Assembly (NCBI GenBank): GCA_016194285.1
Contig: JACQBZ010000076.1
Location: 1-33,258 of the forward strand
Origin: Nitrospirota bacterium
GTDB lineage: Bacteria > Nitrospirota > Nitrospiria > JACQBZ01
Length of the DNA: 33,258 bases
Direction of reading: 5' to 3'
Each line of letters starts with the position of its first letter. The stretch's first letter is position 1. Position numbers and translations under genes: made by a program. Positions 18,481 to 27,837 of the stretch are shown in pieces. The notes below the pieces were generated by a model, which did not search any database, was not told where the DNA came from, and was given only the letters and a program-made list of their open reading frames with translations.

Positions 18481-20151
18481 ATGGAAAAGCGGTTCGTCCT
18501 CTTTTTGATCCTGTCTTTTGCGATAATGATGGCCTACCCCTATTTCGTTGATAAACTCGGTCTTTTTCCACCGCAACGAACGGGACAAGCGGAAAAGTCT
18601 TCAGACGAACGACCCGCCATCCAAAAACCATCCGGTCCCGCAATCGCGGGGACCCATGAAACAGCCCCCGGACCGACGGAGGAACAAACGATCCATGTAA
18701 ACACCCCGCTTTACCATGCCGTCTTTAGCTCCCGGGGCGGCAACTTGGTTTTGTTTGAACTAAAAAAATACACCGTTTCGGATAGAGAGACGCGGGTCAA
18801 GCTGTATCAGGACCTCCCCGACACGACCCCTGCGTTTGCGATCCTGACACCGGATGCCGGGCTGAATAAACGCCTTGACCATGGACTCTACGCCGTCGAC
18901 GGTCGAGACCTGACGCTCGATGAACAAAACAAGACAGGCGCCTTAACGTTCCGCTACCAAGACCCCGAGACAGGGGCTCGTGTTTCAAAACGGGTCGCCT
19001 TCGGGAGCGACACCTATCGGATGGCATTGGACATCGAAACGGAGGCCCTGCCGGACCACTATCTCTTTTCGATGGGCAGCGACTTTGGGATTACCGACTG
19101 GGGACAAAAAAGGGGGTTCGTTGGTTTCGTCGGGCCCATCACGGATCTCGGCGGCGAATTGATAAAGGACAATCCTGCCAAAATCGAACGGGAGGTGCGG
19201 CACGACGGCCCGATCGCCTGGACGGCGCTGCAGGACAAGTACTTTATCGCCGCCGCGATCCCGACGGCGGCCAGCGCCGCAGTGGTCAGTCGGACATCCG
19301 AGACGGTGATTAATACCGCTGTGGAATTCAAGCTCGCGGGGCCTGGTTCCTCCATCAAACATCTCGTCCTTTACGCGGGGCCGAAGGAGCACCAACGCCT
19401 GAAGGCCCTCGGGGTGGGTCTCGAAGAGACGGTGGATTTTGGCTGGTTTATTTATGGTAGCTGGGCGATTGTCCGGTGGATTGCCAAGCCGCTTTTCCAC
19501 ATTCTGCAGTTCCTGCACAGCTTCACCGGCAACTATGGAGTGGCGATTATCCTCTTGACCATCGGCGTCCGCATCTTATTCATCCCCCTCACACACAAGA
19601 GTTATCGGTCGATGAAAGACATGCAAGCCCTTCAGCCCCAGCTGCAGGCCCTCCAGAAGAAATACAAGGACGATAAGCAGCGCCTCCAGCGCGAGATGAT
19701 GGAGTTGTATCAGAAAAACAAGGTTAATCCCGTGGGAGGATGTCTCCCCATGATCCTACAAATCCCCGTCTTCGTGGCGCTGTTCAATGTGCTCTACACG
19801 ACCATCGAAATCCGTCAGGCCCCGTTCATTCTCTGGATTCGCGACCTGTCCGACATGGATCCCTATTATGTTCTTCCGATCATCATGGGTCTAACCATGC
19901 TGATCCAGCAGAAGATGCAACCCACAACGATGGATCCCATCCAGGCCAAGATTTTTCTGATGATGCCCATTTTTATGACTTTCTTGTTTGTAAGTTTTCC
20001 GTCCGGGTTGGTCCTTTACATGATCACGAATAATGTCTTGACCATTGGCCAACAGTATTTCACAATGAAGTATTTTGAGACGCGGCATGAAAAGGAGTCT
20101 GGAAAAAAAGGGCCAGGCAAGGCCCCGGCCACCGGTCGAGAAAAATCGTAG
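18481..20151 (+). CDS. yidC: Membrane protein insertase YidC
   Basis: A 556-residue Gram-negative-type insertase. It has an N-terminal membrane anchor (MEKRFVLFLILSFAIMMAYP), a large periplasmic beta domain (~65-300), and the five-helix insertase core from ~320. The core contains the conserved groove arginine in RILFIPL, the cytoplasmic coiled hairpin (MQALQPQLQALQKKYKDDKQRLQREM) and the final TM pair (SFPSGLVLYMITNNVLTI). It inserts and folds inner-membrane proteins with or without SecYEG. The F0 subunits it typically inserts are not encoded in this window. The 3' end overlaps mnmE by 65 bp. Confidence 0.96.
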   Translation: MEKRFVLFLILSFAIMMAYPYFVDKLGLFPPQRTGQAEKSSDERPAIQKPSGPAIAGTHETAPGPTEEQTIHVNTPLYHAVFSSRGGNLVLFELKKYTVSDRETRVKLYQDLPDTTPAFAILTPDAGLNKRLDHGLYAVDGRDLTLDEQNKTGALTFRYQDPETGARVSKRVAFGSDTYRMALDIETEALPDHYLFSMGSDFGITDWGQKRGFVGFVGPITDLGGELIKDNPAKIEREVRHDGPIAWTALQDKYFIAAAIPTAASAAVVSRTSETVINTAVEFKLAGPGSSIKHLVLYAGPKEHQRLKALGVGLEETVDFGWFIYGSWAIVRWIAKPLFHILQFLHSFTGNYGVAIILLTIGVRILFIPLTHKSYRSMKDMQALQPQLQALQKKYKDDKQRLQREMMELYQKNKVNPVGGCLPMILQIPVFVALFNVLYTTIEIRQAPFILWIRDLSDMDPYYVLPIIMGLTMLIQQKMQPTTMDPIQAKIFLMMPIFMTFLFVSFPSGLVLYMITNNVLTIGQQYFTMKYFETRHEKESGKKGPGKAPATGREKS

Positions 20152-21547
20152 ACCCGCTCCCGGAGACACCATTTGCGCGATCGCGACACCCGTGGGCGAA
20201 GGAGGGATCGGGGTCATCCGGCTGAGCGGCGGACGGGCCATCGAGATCGCCTCGGAAGTCTTTAAGACGAAAAAGGGATTGACCGTCAAAGACCTTGCCA
20301 GCCACACCATCCATCTCGGGGCGGTGCGCGATTCTTGTATCGGAGAGCATCTGGATGAGGTGATGCTCGCGGTCATGCGCGCACCGAAGACCTATACACG
20401 CCTGGATACGGTGGAGATTTACAGCCACGGCGGGACGTTCCTCCTTCACCGGATTTTGGACCTTTTAATCCGCCAAGGCGCACGGCTCGCAGAACCGGGA
20501 GAATTTACGAAATGGGCTTTTCTGAACGGTCGGATCGATTTAACACAAGCCGAGGCCGTAATGGATCTGATCCGTTCGAAGACAGAAGCCGGCCACCGGG
20601 CCGCGCTGGCACAACTGGGCGGGGAGTTGCATCGCCGGATCGCGCATCTACGGGAATCGGCCGTTCAACTTTTGGCCGAGATCGAGGCCGGCATCGATTT
20701 TACAGAAGAAGATCTCCGGTTCTTAAACCAGGACCAGATACAATCTCTGCTTGTGGAACTCATTAACCGCACAGAGTCTCTTATCAAAACAGCGGCGAGC
20801 GGCAAAGCCTTAAGGGAGGGAATTGCAACGGCGATCGTTGGACCTCCGAATGCCGGGAAATCCAGTTTACTCAATGCGTTGCTTTTGCAAAATCGCGCAA
20901 TCGTAACCCCGATCCCAGGAACAACTCGTGACATCATTGAGGAGTACCTAAACCTGGACGGAATCCCCCTTCGGATCATGGATACAGCCGGCCTGAGAGA
21001 CACAGAGGACTTGGTGGAGCGAGAGGGAATTTTACGGACCCGCCATGCGATCGAACAGGCGGATCTGATCCTATTGGTTTTAGACGTAAGTCAAGAACTC
21101 GGCCGGGAAGAGTGCCGGTTAATCGAAGAGACGGCGGGAAAAAGAAGGTTAATCGTCTGTACAAAGATCGATCTCCCGTTGGATAATAGTTGGAAACAAC
21201 CGAATGGTCTTGCGGGGCGAAATAATATCGATATTCCAGTCTATATTTCAGCGAAAACCGGAGAAGGCATTGACAATCTTAGAGAAGTTATCGTAAAAAA
21301 GGTCCGTAGCGGCATTGTGACATGCGGAGAGCGCGAAGCGATGATTAATACAAGACATAAGGCATTGTTATTACAGGGACAATGTGCAATTAAAAATGCC
21401 GCTCAGTCCTTGGAAGAGGAAGCGCCGCCTGAATTAATCGCCATGGACATTAGGACCGCAATCGATCGACTCGGAGAGATCACCGGGGAAACAACCACCG
21501 AGGACCTTCTTGAAAAAATCTTTAAAGATTTTTGCATCGGGAAGTGA
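20087..21547 (+). CDS. mnmE: tRNA modification GTPase MnmE
   Basis: 486 residues from an ATG at 20087; the open frame starts at a TTG at 20075, but no start codon exists between 20087 and the conserved core, so the gene must overlap yidC. It has an N-terminal folate-binding domain (DTICAIATPVGEGGIGVIRLSG), a helical domain, and an inserted G domain with GPPNAGKSS (~252-260), PGTTRDIIEE, DTAGL and TKIDLP. It ends in the C-terminal FCIGK catalytic cysteine motif (C483). With MnmG it makes the 5-carboxymethylaminomethyl group on wobble uridine 34 of certain tRNAs. The partner gene mnmG follows. Confidence 0.95.
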   Translation: MKRSLEKKGQARPRPPVEKNRRPAPGDTICAIATPVGEGGIGVIRLSGGRAIEIASEVFKTKKGLTVKDLASHTIHLGAVRDSCIGEHLDEVMLAVMRAPKTYTRLDTVEIYSHGGTFLLHRILDLLIRQGARLAEPGEFTKWAFLNGRIDLTQAEAVMDLIRSKTEAGHRAALAQLGGELHRRIAHLRESAVQLLAEIEAGIDFTEEDLRFLNQDQIQSLLVELINRTESLIKTAASGKALREGIATAIVGPPNAGKSSLLNALLLQNRAIVTPIPGTTRDIIEEYLNLDGIPLRIMDTAGLRDTEDLVEREGILRTRHAIEQADLILLVLDVSQELGREECRLIEETAGKRRLIVCTKIDLPLDNSWKQPNGLAGRNNIDIPVYISAKTGEGIDNLREVIVKKVRSGIVTCGEREAMINTRHKALLLQGQCAIKNAAQSLEEEAPPELIAMDIRTAIDRLGEITGETTTEDLLEKIFKDFCIGK

Positions 21548-21579
21548 AACGGCTCCCGTTACTCTGACATTTAAACCGA

Positions 21580-21599
21580 AATGTTCCACGTGGAACATT
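21580..21599. promoter_or_regulatory. parS: parS centromere site 1
   Basis: The core TGTTCCACGTGGAACA (21582-21597) is a perfect parS-type palindrome, here within a 20-bp palindrome. It lies 4 bp before the mnmG start, over the region where a ribosome site would be. It is the expected target of the ParB encoded at 25094. Confidence 0.92.
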
Positions 21600-21603
21600 C
21601 GCC

Positions 21604-23535
21604 ATGCTGATTCAGACATTTGATCGGTCATACGATGTCATCGTTGTTGGAGGCGGCCATGCGGGGTGTGAAGCGGCGCTTGCGGCCGCTCGCATGGGTC
21701 ATTCAGTATTACTACTGACCATGGAACTGGATAAAATCGCTCAGATGTCATGCAATCCTGCCATAGGTGGTATTGCCAAGGGACATCTTGTTCGGGAGAT
21801 CGACGCCCTTGGTGGAGAAATGGCCCGAAACACGGACAGGACCGGTATCCAGTTCCGCATGCTCAATACCCGAAAAGGGCCGGCCGTTCAGGCGGTGCGC
21901 GCACAAGCCGATAAAGCCGCTTACCGCCAGGTGATGAAGGCGAGCTTGGGTGAGACGAAAAGACTCGAAATCGATCGAGGAACCGCGGCCAGACTACTGA
22001 CAAAGGGCCAAAAGGTTTCTGGCATTGTAACGAACAGCGGCGTTCGACTCAAGGCCAAAGCGGTCGTCTTGACAACGGGAACTTTCTTAAGAGGATTGAT
22101 CCATATAGGAATGACTCACTTTCCGGCCGGCAGAGCGGGCGAGGCGGCGGCCGAAAGCCTGTCAGAGGACCTTCTTGGATTGGGGCTCCAGGTGGGTCGT
22201 CTTAAAACAGGAACACCGCCTCGGTTGGACCGCCGGACGATTGATTTCTCCGTCATGATTCCGCAGTATGGCGATGAACCTCCACCGCCTTTCTCCTATT
22301 CAACAGAACGCATAGTGACAAAACAGGTTCCATGCCATATCACTTATACGAATAAAGAAACACACAAAATTATCATGGACAACCTCCACCGCTCACCGAT
22401 GTACAGTGGCGTTATTGAGGGAACAGGGCCGCGATACTGTCCTTCCATTGAAGATAAGGTGGTCCGGTTTTCGGCCCGGGACCGTCATCAACTGTTTATA
22501 GAACCTGAAGGCCTTCATTCCGATGAGTTTTATCCAAATGGAATTTCTACGAGCCTCCCCGTGGATGTTCAGGGGGCAATTTTAAAAACGATCCCAGGCC
22601 TTCAAAGCGCAGTTATACTGAAGCCTGGCTATGCGGTTGAATATGACTACTTTCCTCCAACCCAATTAAGCCCGACGCTCGAAACCAAGGCCCTGGATGG
22701 CCTTTATCATGCAGGCCAAATCAATGGAACATCCGGTTATGAAGAAGCAGCAGCCCAGGGCCTCATGGCCGGGATAAATGCAGCCTTAAAAATCTCAGGT
22801 AAGCCATCACTCATTCTAGATCGTTCAGAGGCATATATAGGTGTTTTAATTGATGATCTTGTTACAAAAGGCACACGGGAACCTTATCGGATGTTTACCT
22901 CAAGAGCGGAGTATCGCCTGCTGCTTCGCCATGACAATGCGGATACCCGATTAATGGAAAAAGGAAAGCAGCTTGGACTCCTTCCCGATACCGTTTATCG
23001 AGCGTTTTTAGACAAGCAATGGAATATCAAAAAAGAGATCGATCGACTGAAAAAGACCCGGGTCAAAGCAGGGATCCTGCAAAAAATCGGCCTTTTGAGT
23101 AACGAAGAGACGATAGATCATACTCTGGAGCAACTGCTCAAGCGTCCAGAACAGGATTACGAGATGATCGAGTCGCTTTCCAGCAGTGAAACAGCGCTCT
23201 CGGAGGAAATCAAGAAACGGGTAGAGATCGAAATTAAGTATGATGGATACATCCAGAGACAATTAAAGGAAGTGGATCGTTTCAAGAGGATGGAGGACCG
23301 CAAAATTCCTAGAGAGTTTGATTATAATGGTGTGATCGGGCTTTCAAAGGAAGTACGGGAAAAACTGGATGCAATTTGCCCTATTTCTGTTGGTCAGGCA
23401 TCACGGATCTCCGGAATAACTCCTGCTGCGATTTCTCTTATTTTGGTTGCTCTGGAACGTGGTCGTCTGAATCTAAAAATGGGCCGAAAGGAATACCGAA
23501 GGAATACGGACGATGCCCCGCCCGAACCGATCTGA
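21604..23535 (+). CDS. mnmG: tRNA modification enzyme MnmG (GidA)
   Basis: A 643-residue FAD protein, normal length. It has an N-terminal Rossmann motif [12 protein letters not shown], the family blocks [22 protein letters not shown] and [11 protein letters not shown], the [17 protein letters not shown] signature, and a C-terminal helical domain for MnmE binding. It supplies the redox half of the wobble-uridine modification with MnmE. The ATG has no strong ribosome site of its own; GGAAC of the adjacent parS site lies at the right distance. The 3' end overlaps rsmG by 23 bp. Confidence 0.96.
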   Translation: MLIQTFDRSYDVIVVGGGHAGCEAALAAARMGHSVLLLTMELDKIAQMSCNPAIGGIAKGHLVREIDALGGEMARNTDRTGIQFRMLNTRKGPAVQAVRAQADKAAYRQVMKASLGETKRLEIDRGTAARLLTKGQKVSGIVTNSGVRLKAKAVVLTTGTFLRGLIHIGMTHFPAGRAGEAAAESLSEDLLGLGLQVGRLKTGTPPRLDRRTIDFSVMIPQYGDEPPPPFSYSTERIVTKQVPCHITYTNKETHKIIMDNLHRSPMYSGVIEGTGPRYCPSIEDKVVRFSARDRHQLFIEPEGLHSDEFYPNGISTSLPVDVQGAILKTIPGLQSAVILKPGYAVEYDYFPPTQLSPTLETKALDGLYHAGQINGTSGYEEAAAQGLMAGINAALKISGKPSLILDRSEAYIGVLIDDLVTKGTREPYRMFTSRAEYRLLLRHDNADTRLMEKGKQLGLLPDTVYRAFLDKQWNIKKEIDRLKKTRVKAGILQKIGLLSNEETIDHTLEQLLKRPEQDYEMIESLSSSETALSEEIKKRVEIEIKYDGYIQRQLKEVDRFKRMEDRKIPREFDYNGVIGLSKEVREKLDAICPISVGQASRISGITPAAISLILVALERGRLNLKMGRKEYRRNTDDAPPEPI

Positions 23536-24163
23536 GCTTACCGTCCTTCTTGCCGCCGGTGCAAAAGCGCTCGATAGTCCATTATCCGATTTTCAAATCA
23601 ATCAATTCATGACCTATCTTGAAGATCTAAAAGAATGGAACCGTCTAATCAACCTGACCGCGATCATTGCGGATGAGGAGATCGTCGAAAAACATTTCTT
23701 GGACTCCCTTGCCGGATTAAAGGCGATCGAGAAGCGCCCTGGTCAGACACTGTTAGACATCGGAACCGGGGCTGGATTCCCTGGAGTTCCGCTAAAGATC
23801 GGTTTCCCTGCGCTGCGACTCAGTCTCATTGAATCCTCCCAGAAAAAGGTGGCTTTTCTTCACCATCTTAAGGGCAAACTAAAGTTGTCCGAGGTCCGTA
23901 TTTTGAACCAACGCATCGAGAATTTGTTGAATAGTGGCTGCCACTACGATTTGATTGTGACAAGGGCTTTCGCAAAAATTCAGATTGTATTGGAAAGGGC
24001 GCTGCCTTTGTTGACGCCGGAAGGGAAATTGATTCTGTATCAGGGGCGCATGCAACCCCAGGTGCCGGTTCATGACATGAAGGGATGGGAAGCCACGGTC
24101 CAATATGAGCTCCCATTTTCAAAAATCCGTCGAAGATTAGAAATCTTTAGGCGAGCATTCTAG
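23513..24163 (+). CDS. rsmG: 16S rRNA (guanine527-N7)-methyltransferase RsmG (GidB)
   Basis: 216 residues with the RsmG core: [17 protein letters not shown], the SAM-binding loop [17 protein letters not shown], and VTRAFA. It methylates G527 of 16S rRNA at N7 using S-adenosylmethionine. It sits in the conserved mnmG-rsmG-parA order and overlaps the end of mnmG, so it is probably co-translated. The C-terminus is slightly shorter and more degenerate than in model proteins, but no frameshift is visible. Confidence 0.94.
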   Translation: MPRPNRSELTVLLAAGAKALDSPLSDFQINQFMTYLEDLKEWNRLINLTAIIADEEIVEKHFLDSLAGLKAIEKRPGQTLLDIGTGAGFPGVPLKIGFPALRLSLIESSQKKVAFLHHLKGKLKLSEVRILNQRIENLLNSGCHYDLIVTRAFAKIQIVLERALPLLTPEGKLILYQGRMQPQVPVHDMKGWEATVQYELPFSKIRRRLEIFRRAF

Positions 24164-24190
24164 AACCAGGGTCCGAGTCAGGCCGGTCCA

Positions 24191-24206
24191 TGTTCCACGT
24201 GGAACA
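24191..24206. promoter_or_regulatory. parS: parS centromere site 2
   Basis: A second perfect TGTTCCACGTGGAACA palindrome, within an 18-bp palindrome, in the 176-bp gap between rsmG and parA. It may serve both for segregation and for ParB feedback on the parAB promoter. Confidence 0.92.
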
Positions 24207-24339
24207 TTCTTAAAACCCCGCCTTCAAGGTTCATATAAACTGTATCGCGGGTTGACCGTAGACTAGAGATGCAAAAAATCCTTTTGTTTTGTTTTCTGTT
24301 GTGATAAGATCTGTCAGATTAGCCGAATACTCAAAGGAA

Positions 24340-25116
24340 ATGGGAATCATTATTGCGGTTGCCAATCAAAAGGGAGGGGTCGGAAAGACGACCACGGCCA
24401 TCAACCTGGCGGCCTCCCTTGCAGTGGCTGAAAAAGAAGTCTTGCTGATCGACGTTGATCCGCAGGGAAACACAACGAGCGGTCTGCAAGTAGATCGGGA
24501 AAACCTTTCGGCCAGCCTCTATGACGTCTTAATGGGGCATAAGACGCTCGAGGATGTTGTCCTGAAAACAGAACTGACGGACATGGATCTTGTGCCGGCG
24601 CGGGTCGACTTGGTGGGAGCGGAACTGGAATTGGTCCAGATTCCGCATCGAGAATCCCTTTTGAAAAGGGCGATGCAAAATGCGGTTGAGCGGTACGACT
24701 ATCTCCTCTTGGACTGTCCTCCTTCGCTGGGACTGCTGACGCTTAACGCGCTGACCGCCGCCCATTCCGTCCTGATCCCGGTCCAGTGCGAGTATTATGC
24801 CATGGAGGGATTACAGCAACTGTTGCGGACGATCCAGAGGGTTCGGGAAAGTTATAATCCGGAACTGAAAATCGAGGGAATTTTATTCACGATGTTTGAC
24901 GGCCGCACCAACCTGTCCCAGCAGGTGGTCCGGGAGGTCCGAAATTATTTCAAGCAGCAGGTATTTGAGGTTGTGGTGCCGCGGAACGTGGTCTTGGCGG
25001 AAGCACCCAGTCATGGTCGGCCGGTGGTCCTGTATAGCATTGATTCCGCGGGGGCGCAGGCCTATCTGAGTCTTGCGAAGGAAGTGATGGCCCATGCAGA
25101 AAAAAGCGCTCGGTAG
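24340..25116 (+). CDS. parA: Chromosome partitioning ATPase ParA (Soj)
   Basis: 258 residues from the ATG at 24340, preceded by AAAGGA; the open frame back to a TTG at 24289 adds an unlikely 17 residues. The deviant Walker A KGGVGKTTT (11-19), VDPQGNTTSG, and LLLDCPPSLG Walker B region are those of chromosomal ParA. It forms ATP-dependent dimers on the nucleoid and moves ParB-parS complexes apart after replication. It overlaps parB by 23 bp and lies near two parS sites and oriC. Confidence 0.96.
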   Translation: MGIIIAVANQKGGVGKTTTAINLAASLAVAEKEVLLIDVDPQGNTTSGLQVDRENLSASLYDVLMGHKTLEDVVLKTELTDMDLVPARVDLVGAELELVQIPHRESLLKRAMQNAVERYDYLLLDCPPSLGLLTLNALTAAHSVLIPVQCEYYAMEGLQQLLRTIQRVRESYNPELKIEGILFTMFDGRTNLSQQVVREVRNYFKQQVFEVVVPRNVVLAEAPSHGRPVVLYSIDSAGAQAYLSLAKEVMAHAEKSAR

Positions 25117-25948
25117 AGGACTGGATGCCCTGTTTGATCGGGCCCTCCCGGAGGGAGGGGCCGCCGCGGCTTCCTCCGGTCGATTCCTCGACCTGGACAT
25201 CCGGAAAATAATACCTAATAGGTATCAACCCCGGAAGACCTTCCGGGAGCAGGACCTTCAAGAATTGGCCGCCTCCGTGAGAGAGCGGGGGATTCTGCAA
25301 CCCGTCCTCGTCCGAACGGCGGAAGACGGTCGGTATGAGCTGATTGCTGGCGAGCGTCGTTGGCGCGCGGCCAAGCTGGCCGGCCTGGAAAAAATCCCCG
25401 CGGTGCTTCAAGAGGCCTCCGACCCCGACGCCGTCGAGTTGGCTTTGATTGAAAACCTTCAACGGCAAGATCTCAATCCGATCGAAACCGCAAAGGCCTA
25501 TCGCCGCCTCATCGACGAGTTTCGCTTGACGCAGGAGGAGGTGGCCAAGCGGGTCGGGAAGGAGCGGTCCTCGGTCACCAACGCGCTGCGTTTGTTGAAT
25601 CTCCCTTCCGAAATACAGGAGGCCGTTGCCTCGGACCGGCTGTCCGTAGGTCATGCGAAGGTCCTCTTATCCCTGGCCGGACTTCAGGCCCAACTCCGGA
25701 TGGCCCGGCGGATCCTGCGAAAGGGCCTCTCGGTGCGCGCCGCCGAGATCGCCGCCAAGCGAGCGCCCGCGAGGATTCGAAACGGATCGGCCGGGATCCA
25801 AAATTCGCTCACCGAAGCGGAAGAACGGCTGATGCGATACCTCGGCACGCGGGTTCGGATCACCATGCTAAACGGAGGGGGACAGGTCGCGATCCGCTAT
25901 CATAATCCGCCGGATCTGGACCGCTTACTGGAACTCATTTTAAAATAG
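25094..25948 (+). CDS. parB: Chromosome partitioning protein ParB (Spo0J)
   Basis: 284 residues. The N-terminal KKALGRGLDALF peptide is the ParA-stimulating motif. The ParB CTPase fold follows with NRYQPRKTF, GERRWRA (86-92) and ALIENLQRQDLNP (~117-129). A helix-turn-helix (LTQEEVAKRVGKERSSVTNALRLL) reads parS, and the C-terminus ends in a dimerisation segment. It loads as a clamp at the two parS sites in this window and recruits partition and condensin machinery. Start fixed by the overlap with parA. Confidence 0.96.
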   Translation: MQKKALGRGLDALFDRALPEGGAAAASSGRFLDLDIRKIIPNRYQPRKTFREQDLQELAASVRERGILQPVLVRTAEDGRYELIAGERRWRAAKLAGLEKIPAVLQEASDPDAVELALIENLQRQDLNPIETAKAYRRLIDEFRLTQEEVAKRVGKERSSVTNALRLLNLPSEIQEAVASDRLSVGHAKVLLSLAGLQAQLRMARRILRKGLSVRAAEIAAKRAPARIRNGSAGIQNSLTEAEERLMRYLGTRVRITMLNGGGQVAIRYHNPPDLDRLLELILK

Positions 25949-26045
25949 CCGAAAGAGCTGCCTGACGAGACGATAGATACTCAGCGAGCAAGGCGAGCGA
26001 GAGGGGGAAGGCTCCAAAGGCTTTGACGGTGGAGGAAGCGAGGAT

Positions 26046-26112
26046 CAGGCTTAGCCTGTCCGAGCGCGGGGCGTGGGGGCATCGGAGGAGTGAAGCCCGC
26101 ACGGGCCCCCAC
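26046..26112. repeat. Cluster of palindromes in the parB-bactofilin gap
   Basis: The 213-bp gap holds CAGGC-TTA-GCCTG (26046-26058) and the inverted pair GTGGGGGC (26073-26080) / GCCCCCAC (26105-26112), in GC-rich DNA with no reading frame I can support. It resembles remnants of REP-like dispersed repeats; a rho-independent terminator is unlikely because no T-run follows. Confidence 0.45.
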
Positions 26113-26161
26113 ATTCAATAGTCGGCGACGCGAGCCCCTATGATAGATAAGGAGGACGAAG

Positions 26162-26596
26162 ATGCTGCGCAGGGATGATAAAGACCGCAAGGACGGGGTC
26201 GGGGACGAGATCATCGCCTTTTTGGGGAAGGGCACCGAGTTCAAGGGCATGATCACCTATAACGGCACGATACGGATCGACGGCCACGTCGAAGGAGAGA
26301 TCGTCACCGAGGGAACGCTGGTCGTGGGCGAGGGCGCCGTCATCCACGCGGAGATCAGCGCCGGCACGGTCATCAACGGCGGCAAGATCACAGGCAACGT
26401 CACCGCCCTGGAAAAAATCCAGCTCCTGCCGACGGCCATCTTGGATGGGTCCGTCAAGACGCCGGTGCTCATCATTGAAGAGGGCGTGCGGTTTAACGGC
26501 AATTGTCAGATGAGCGGAGCGGCAACGGCTGTGCGAAAGGGAATGGAAGGATCGGAACGGGTCCATGGGCAGGAAGCGGTGCAAGAGGCGCGCTGA
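26162..26596 (+). CDS. Bactofilin (polymer-forming cytoskeletal protein)
   Basis: 144 residues with the DUF583/bactofilin beta-helix core (~25-115) made of short repeats such as FKGMITYNGTIRIDGHVEGEI, GTLVVGEGAVIHAEI, GTVINGGKITGNV and AILDGSVKTPVLIIEEG, flanked by disordered charged tails. Bactofilins polymerise without nucleotides into filaments that scaffold envelope enzymes or chromosome-segregation factors. GGAGG lies 7 bp before the ATG. Its position directly after parAB recalls Myxococcus, where bactofilins organise ParABS; a similar role here is inference. Confidence 0.92.
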   Translation: MLRRDDKDRKDGVGDEIIAFLGKGTEFKGMITYNGTIRIDGHVEGEIVTEGTLVVGEGAVIHAEISAGTVINGGKITGNVTALEKIQLLPTAILDGSVKTPVLIIEEGVRFNGNCQMSGAATAVRKGMEGSERVHGQEAVQEAR

Positions 26597-26620
26597 AGGG
26601 CGTCATGGCCGGGAATCACT

Positions 26621-27787
26621 ATGAGTCGGACAGGAAACAAGACGATTGTGGTTGGCATGAGCGGCGGGGTGGACAGTTGCGCCACCGCCCTGATCTTGAA
26701 AGAGCAGGGTCACCGCGTGATCGGTGTGACGCTCAAAGTCTGGAAGGAAGAGGAGAAGGCGGATAAGCGATGGCAGGACCGGTCCTGCTGTAAAGTGGGG
26801 GTGGCCCGCTACGTTGCCCAACGACTCGGGATTGAACACCACGTCGTTGACGTGCAACCGGAGTTTCGACGGTCCGTGATTGATGATTTTGTGGAGGGAT
26901 ACCTCGGCGGGCAGACGCCGAACCCCTGCGTGCGATGCAATGAGAGAATCAAGTTCGGTCGACTGTTCGAGATCGCCAAAGGGTTCGGGGCGGAGTGTCT
27001 GGCGACCGGGCATTACGTGCGGCTGGTGAAGAACGAGGGGATAGGCCGGTACGTTTTAAGACGTGCGGTCGATGAACAAAAAGACCAGAGTTACTTCCTC
27101 TACCGGCTCCGGCCGGAGATCCTACCCCACTTGCTCTTCCCGCTGGGGTCCATGCGCAAATCCGAGGTATGGCGGCGGGTCGAATCCCTGGACCTTCCGC
27201 CCGACGAGATGCACGAGAGCCAGGAAATCTGTTTTGTCACTCAACAGGATTATCGTCAGTTTCTGAAGATTCAAGCGCCTCAGGCCGCCCGTCCAGGACC
27301 GATCGTGACGACACAGGGAGAGGTGGTCGGAGAGCACCCGGGTGTCGCCTTCTACACCATCGGGCAGCGGCGGGGATTGGGCGTTTCGGCCCCGGATCGT
27401 TTGTATGTGGTCGACATTCGACCCGATGAGAACACCATCGTAGTGGGGGAAGAAACCGAGCTGTTCTGCGATGAACTTCTCGCGGGCGACTTGAACCTTT
27501 TTATTGAGCGGCCGCTCCGACAACCGCTGGATGTCGACGTGAAGATACGGTACCGAAATACGTCGGCCCCGGCCCGGATTGAGCCGCTGGATCAAGAGAC
27601 CGTCCGTGTTCAGCTCCGGATCCCTCAGCGGGCCGTGACCCCCGGACAATCGGTGGTTTTCTACCGGGACGATGAACTGGTGGGCGGAGGCATCATCCAG
27701 AGTACGTCGCGAAGAGGATCATCGGCGATTCTTTCCCCCTCCGAAACCGGAAATCGGCTGCTTGACAATACAGCGGCCCTATGTTAG
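26621..27787 (+). CDS. mnmA: tRNA-specific 2-thiouridylase MnmA
   Basis: 388 residues. The PP-loop SGGVDS (14-19) activates the tRNA base with ATP. Catalytic cysteine C103 in NPCVRCN and C204 in EICFVTQ pass sulfur to the C2 position of wobble uridine 34 in Lys, Glu and Gln tRNAs. FYTIGQRRGLG and the C-terminal beta-barrel are typical of MnmA. It acts on the same tRNA position as MnmE/MnmG, encoded upstream. It starts 24 bp after the bactofilin gene; a candidate atp promoter lies within its last codons. Confidence 0.96.
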   Translation: MSRTGNKTIVVGMSGGVDSCATALILKEQGHRVIGVTLKVWKEEEKADKRWQDRSCCKVGVARYVAQRLGIEHHVVDVQPEFRRSVIDDFVEGYLGGQTPNPCVRCNERIKFGRLFEIAKGFGAECLATGHYVRLVKNEGIGRYVLRRAVDEQKDQSYFLYRLRPEILPHLLFPLGSMRKSEVWRRVESLDLPPDEMHESQEICFVTQQDYRQFLKIQAPQAARPGPIVTTQGEVVGEHPGVAFYTIGQRRGLGVSAPDRLYVVDIRPDENTIVVGEETELFCDELLAGDLNLFIERPLRQPLDVDVKIRYRNTSAPARIEPLDQETVRVQLRIPQRAVTPGQSVVFYRDDELVGGGIIQSTSRRGSSAILSPSETGNRLLDNTAALC

Positions 27788-27790
27788 GGT
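27762..27790 (+). promoter_or_regulatory. Candidate promoter for the atpHAGDC cluster
   Basis: A consensus TTGACA (27762-27767), 17 bp, then TAGGGT (27785-27790), overlapping the 3' end and stop of mnmA. Start would fall ~40 bp before atpH. The -10 is poor, so confidence is moderate. Confidence 0.4.
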
Positions 27791-27837
27791 AGCACGTTTT
27801 TGTCGAGGAATCACGGTCCCGGACTTGGTTTTAAGCC

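Noticed and set aside
24289-24339. TTG-started 17-residue extension of ParA
   Set aside because: ParA proteins begin just before the KGGVGKT motif; the ATG at 24340 has AAAGGA upstream.
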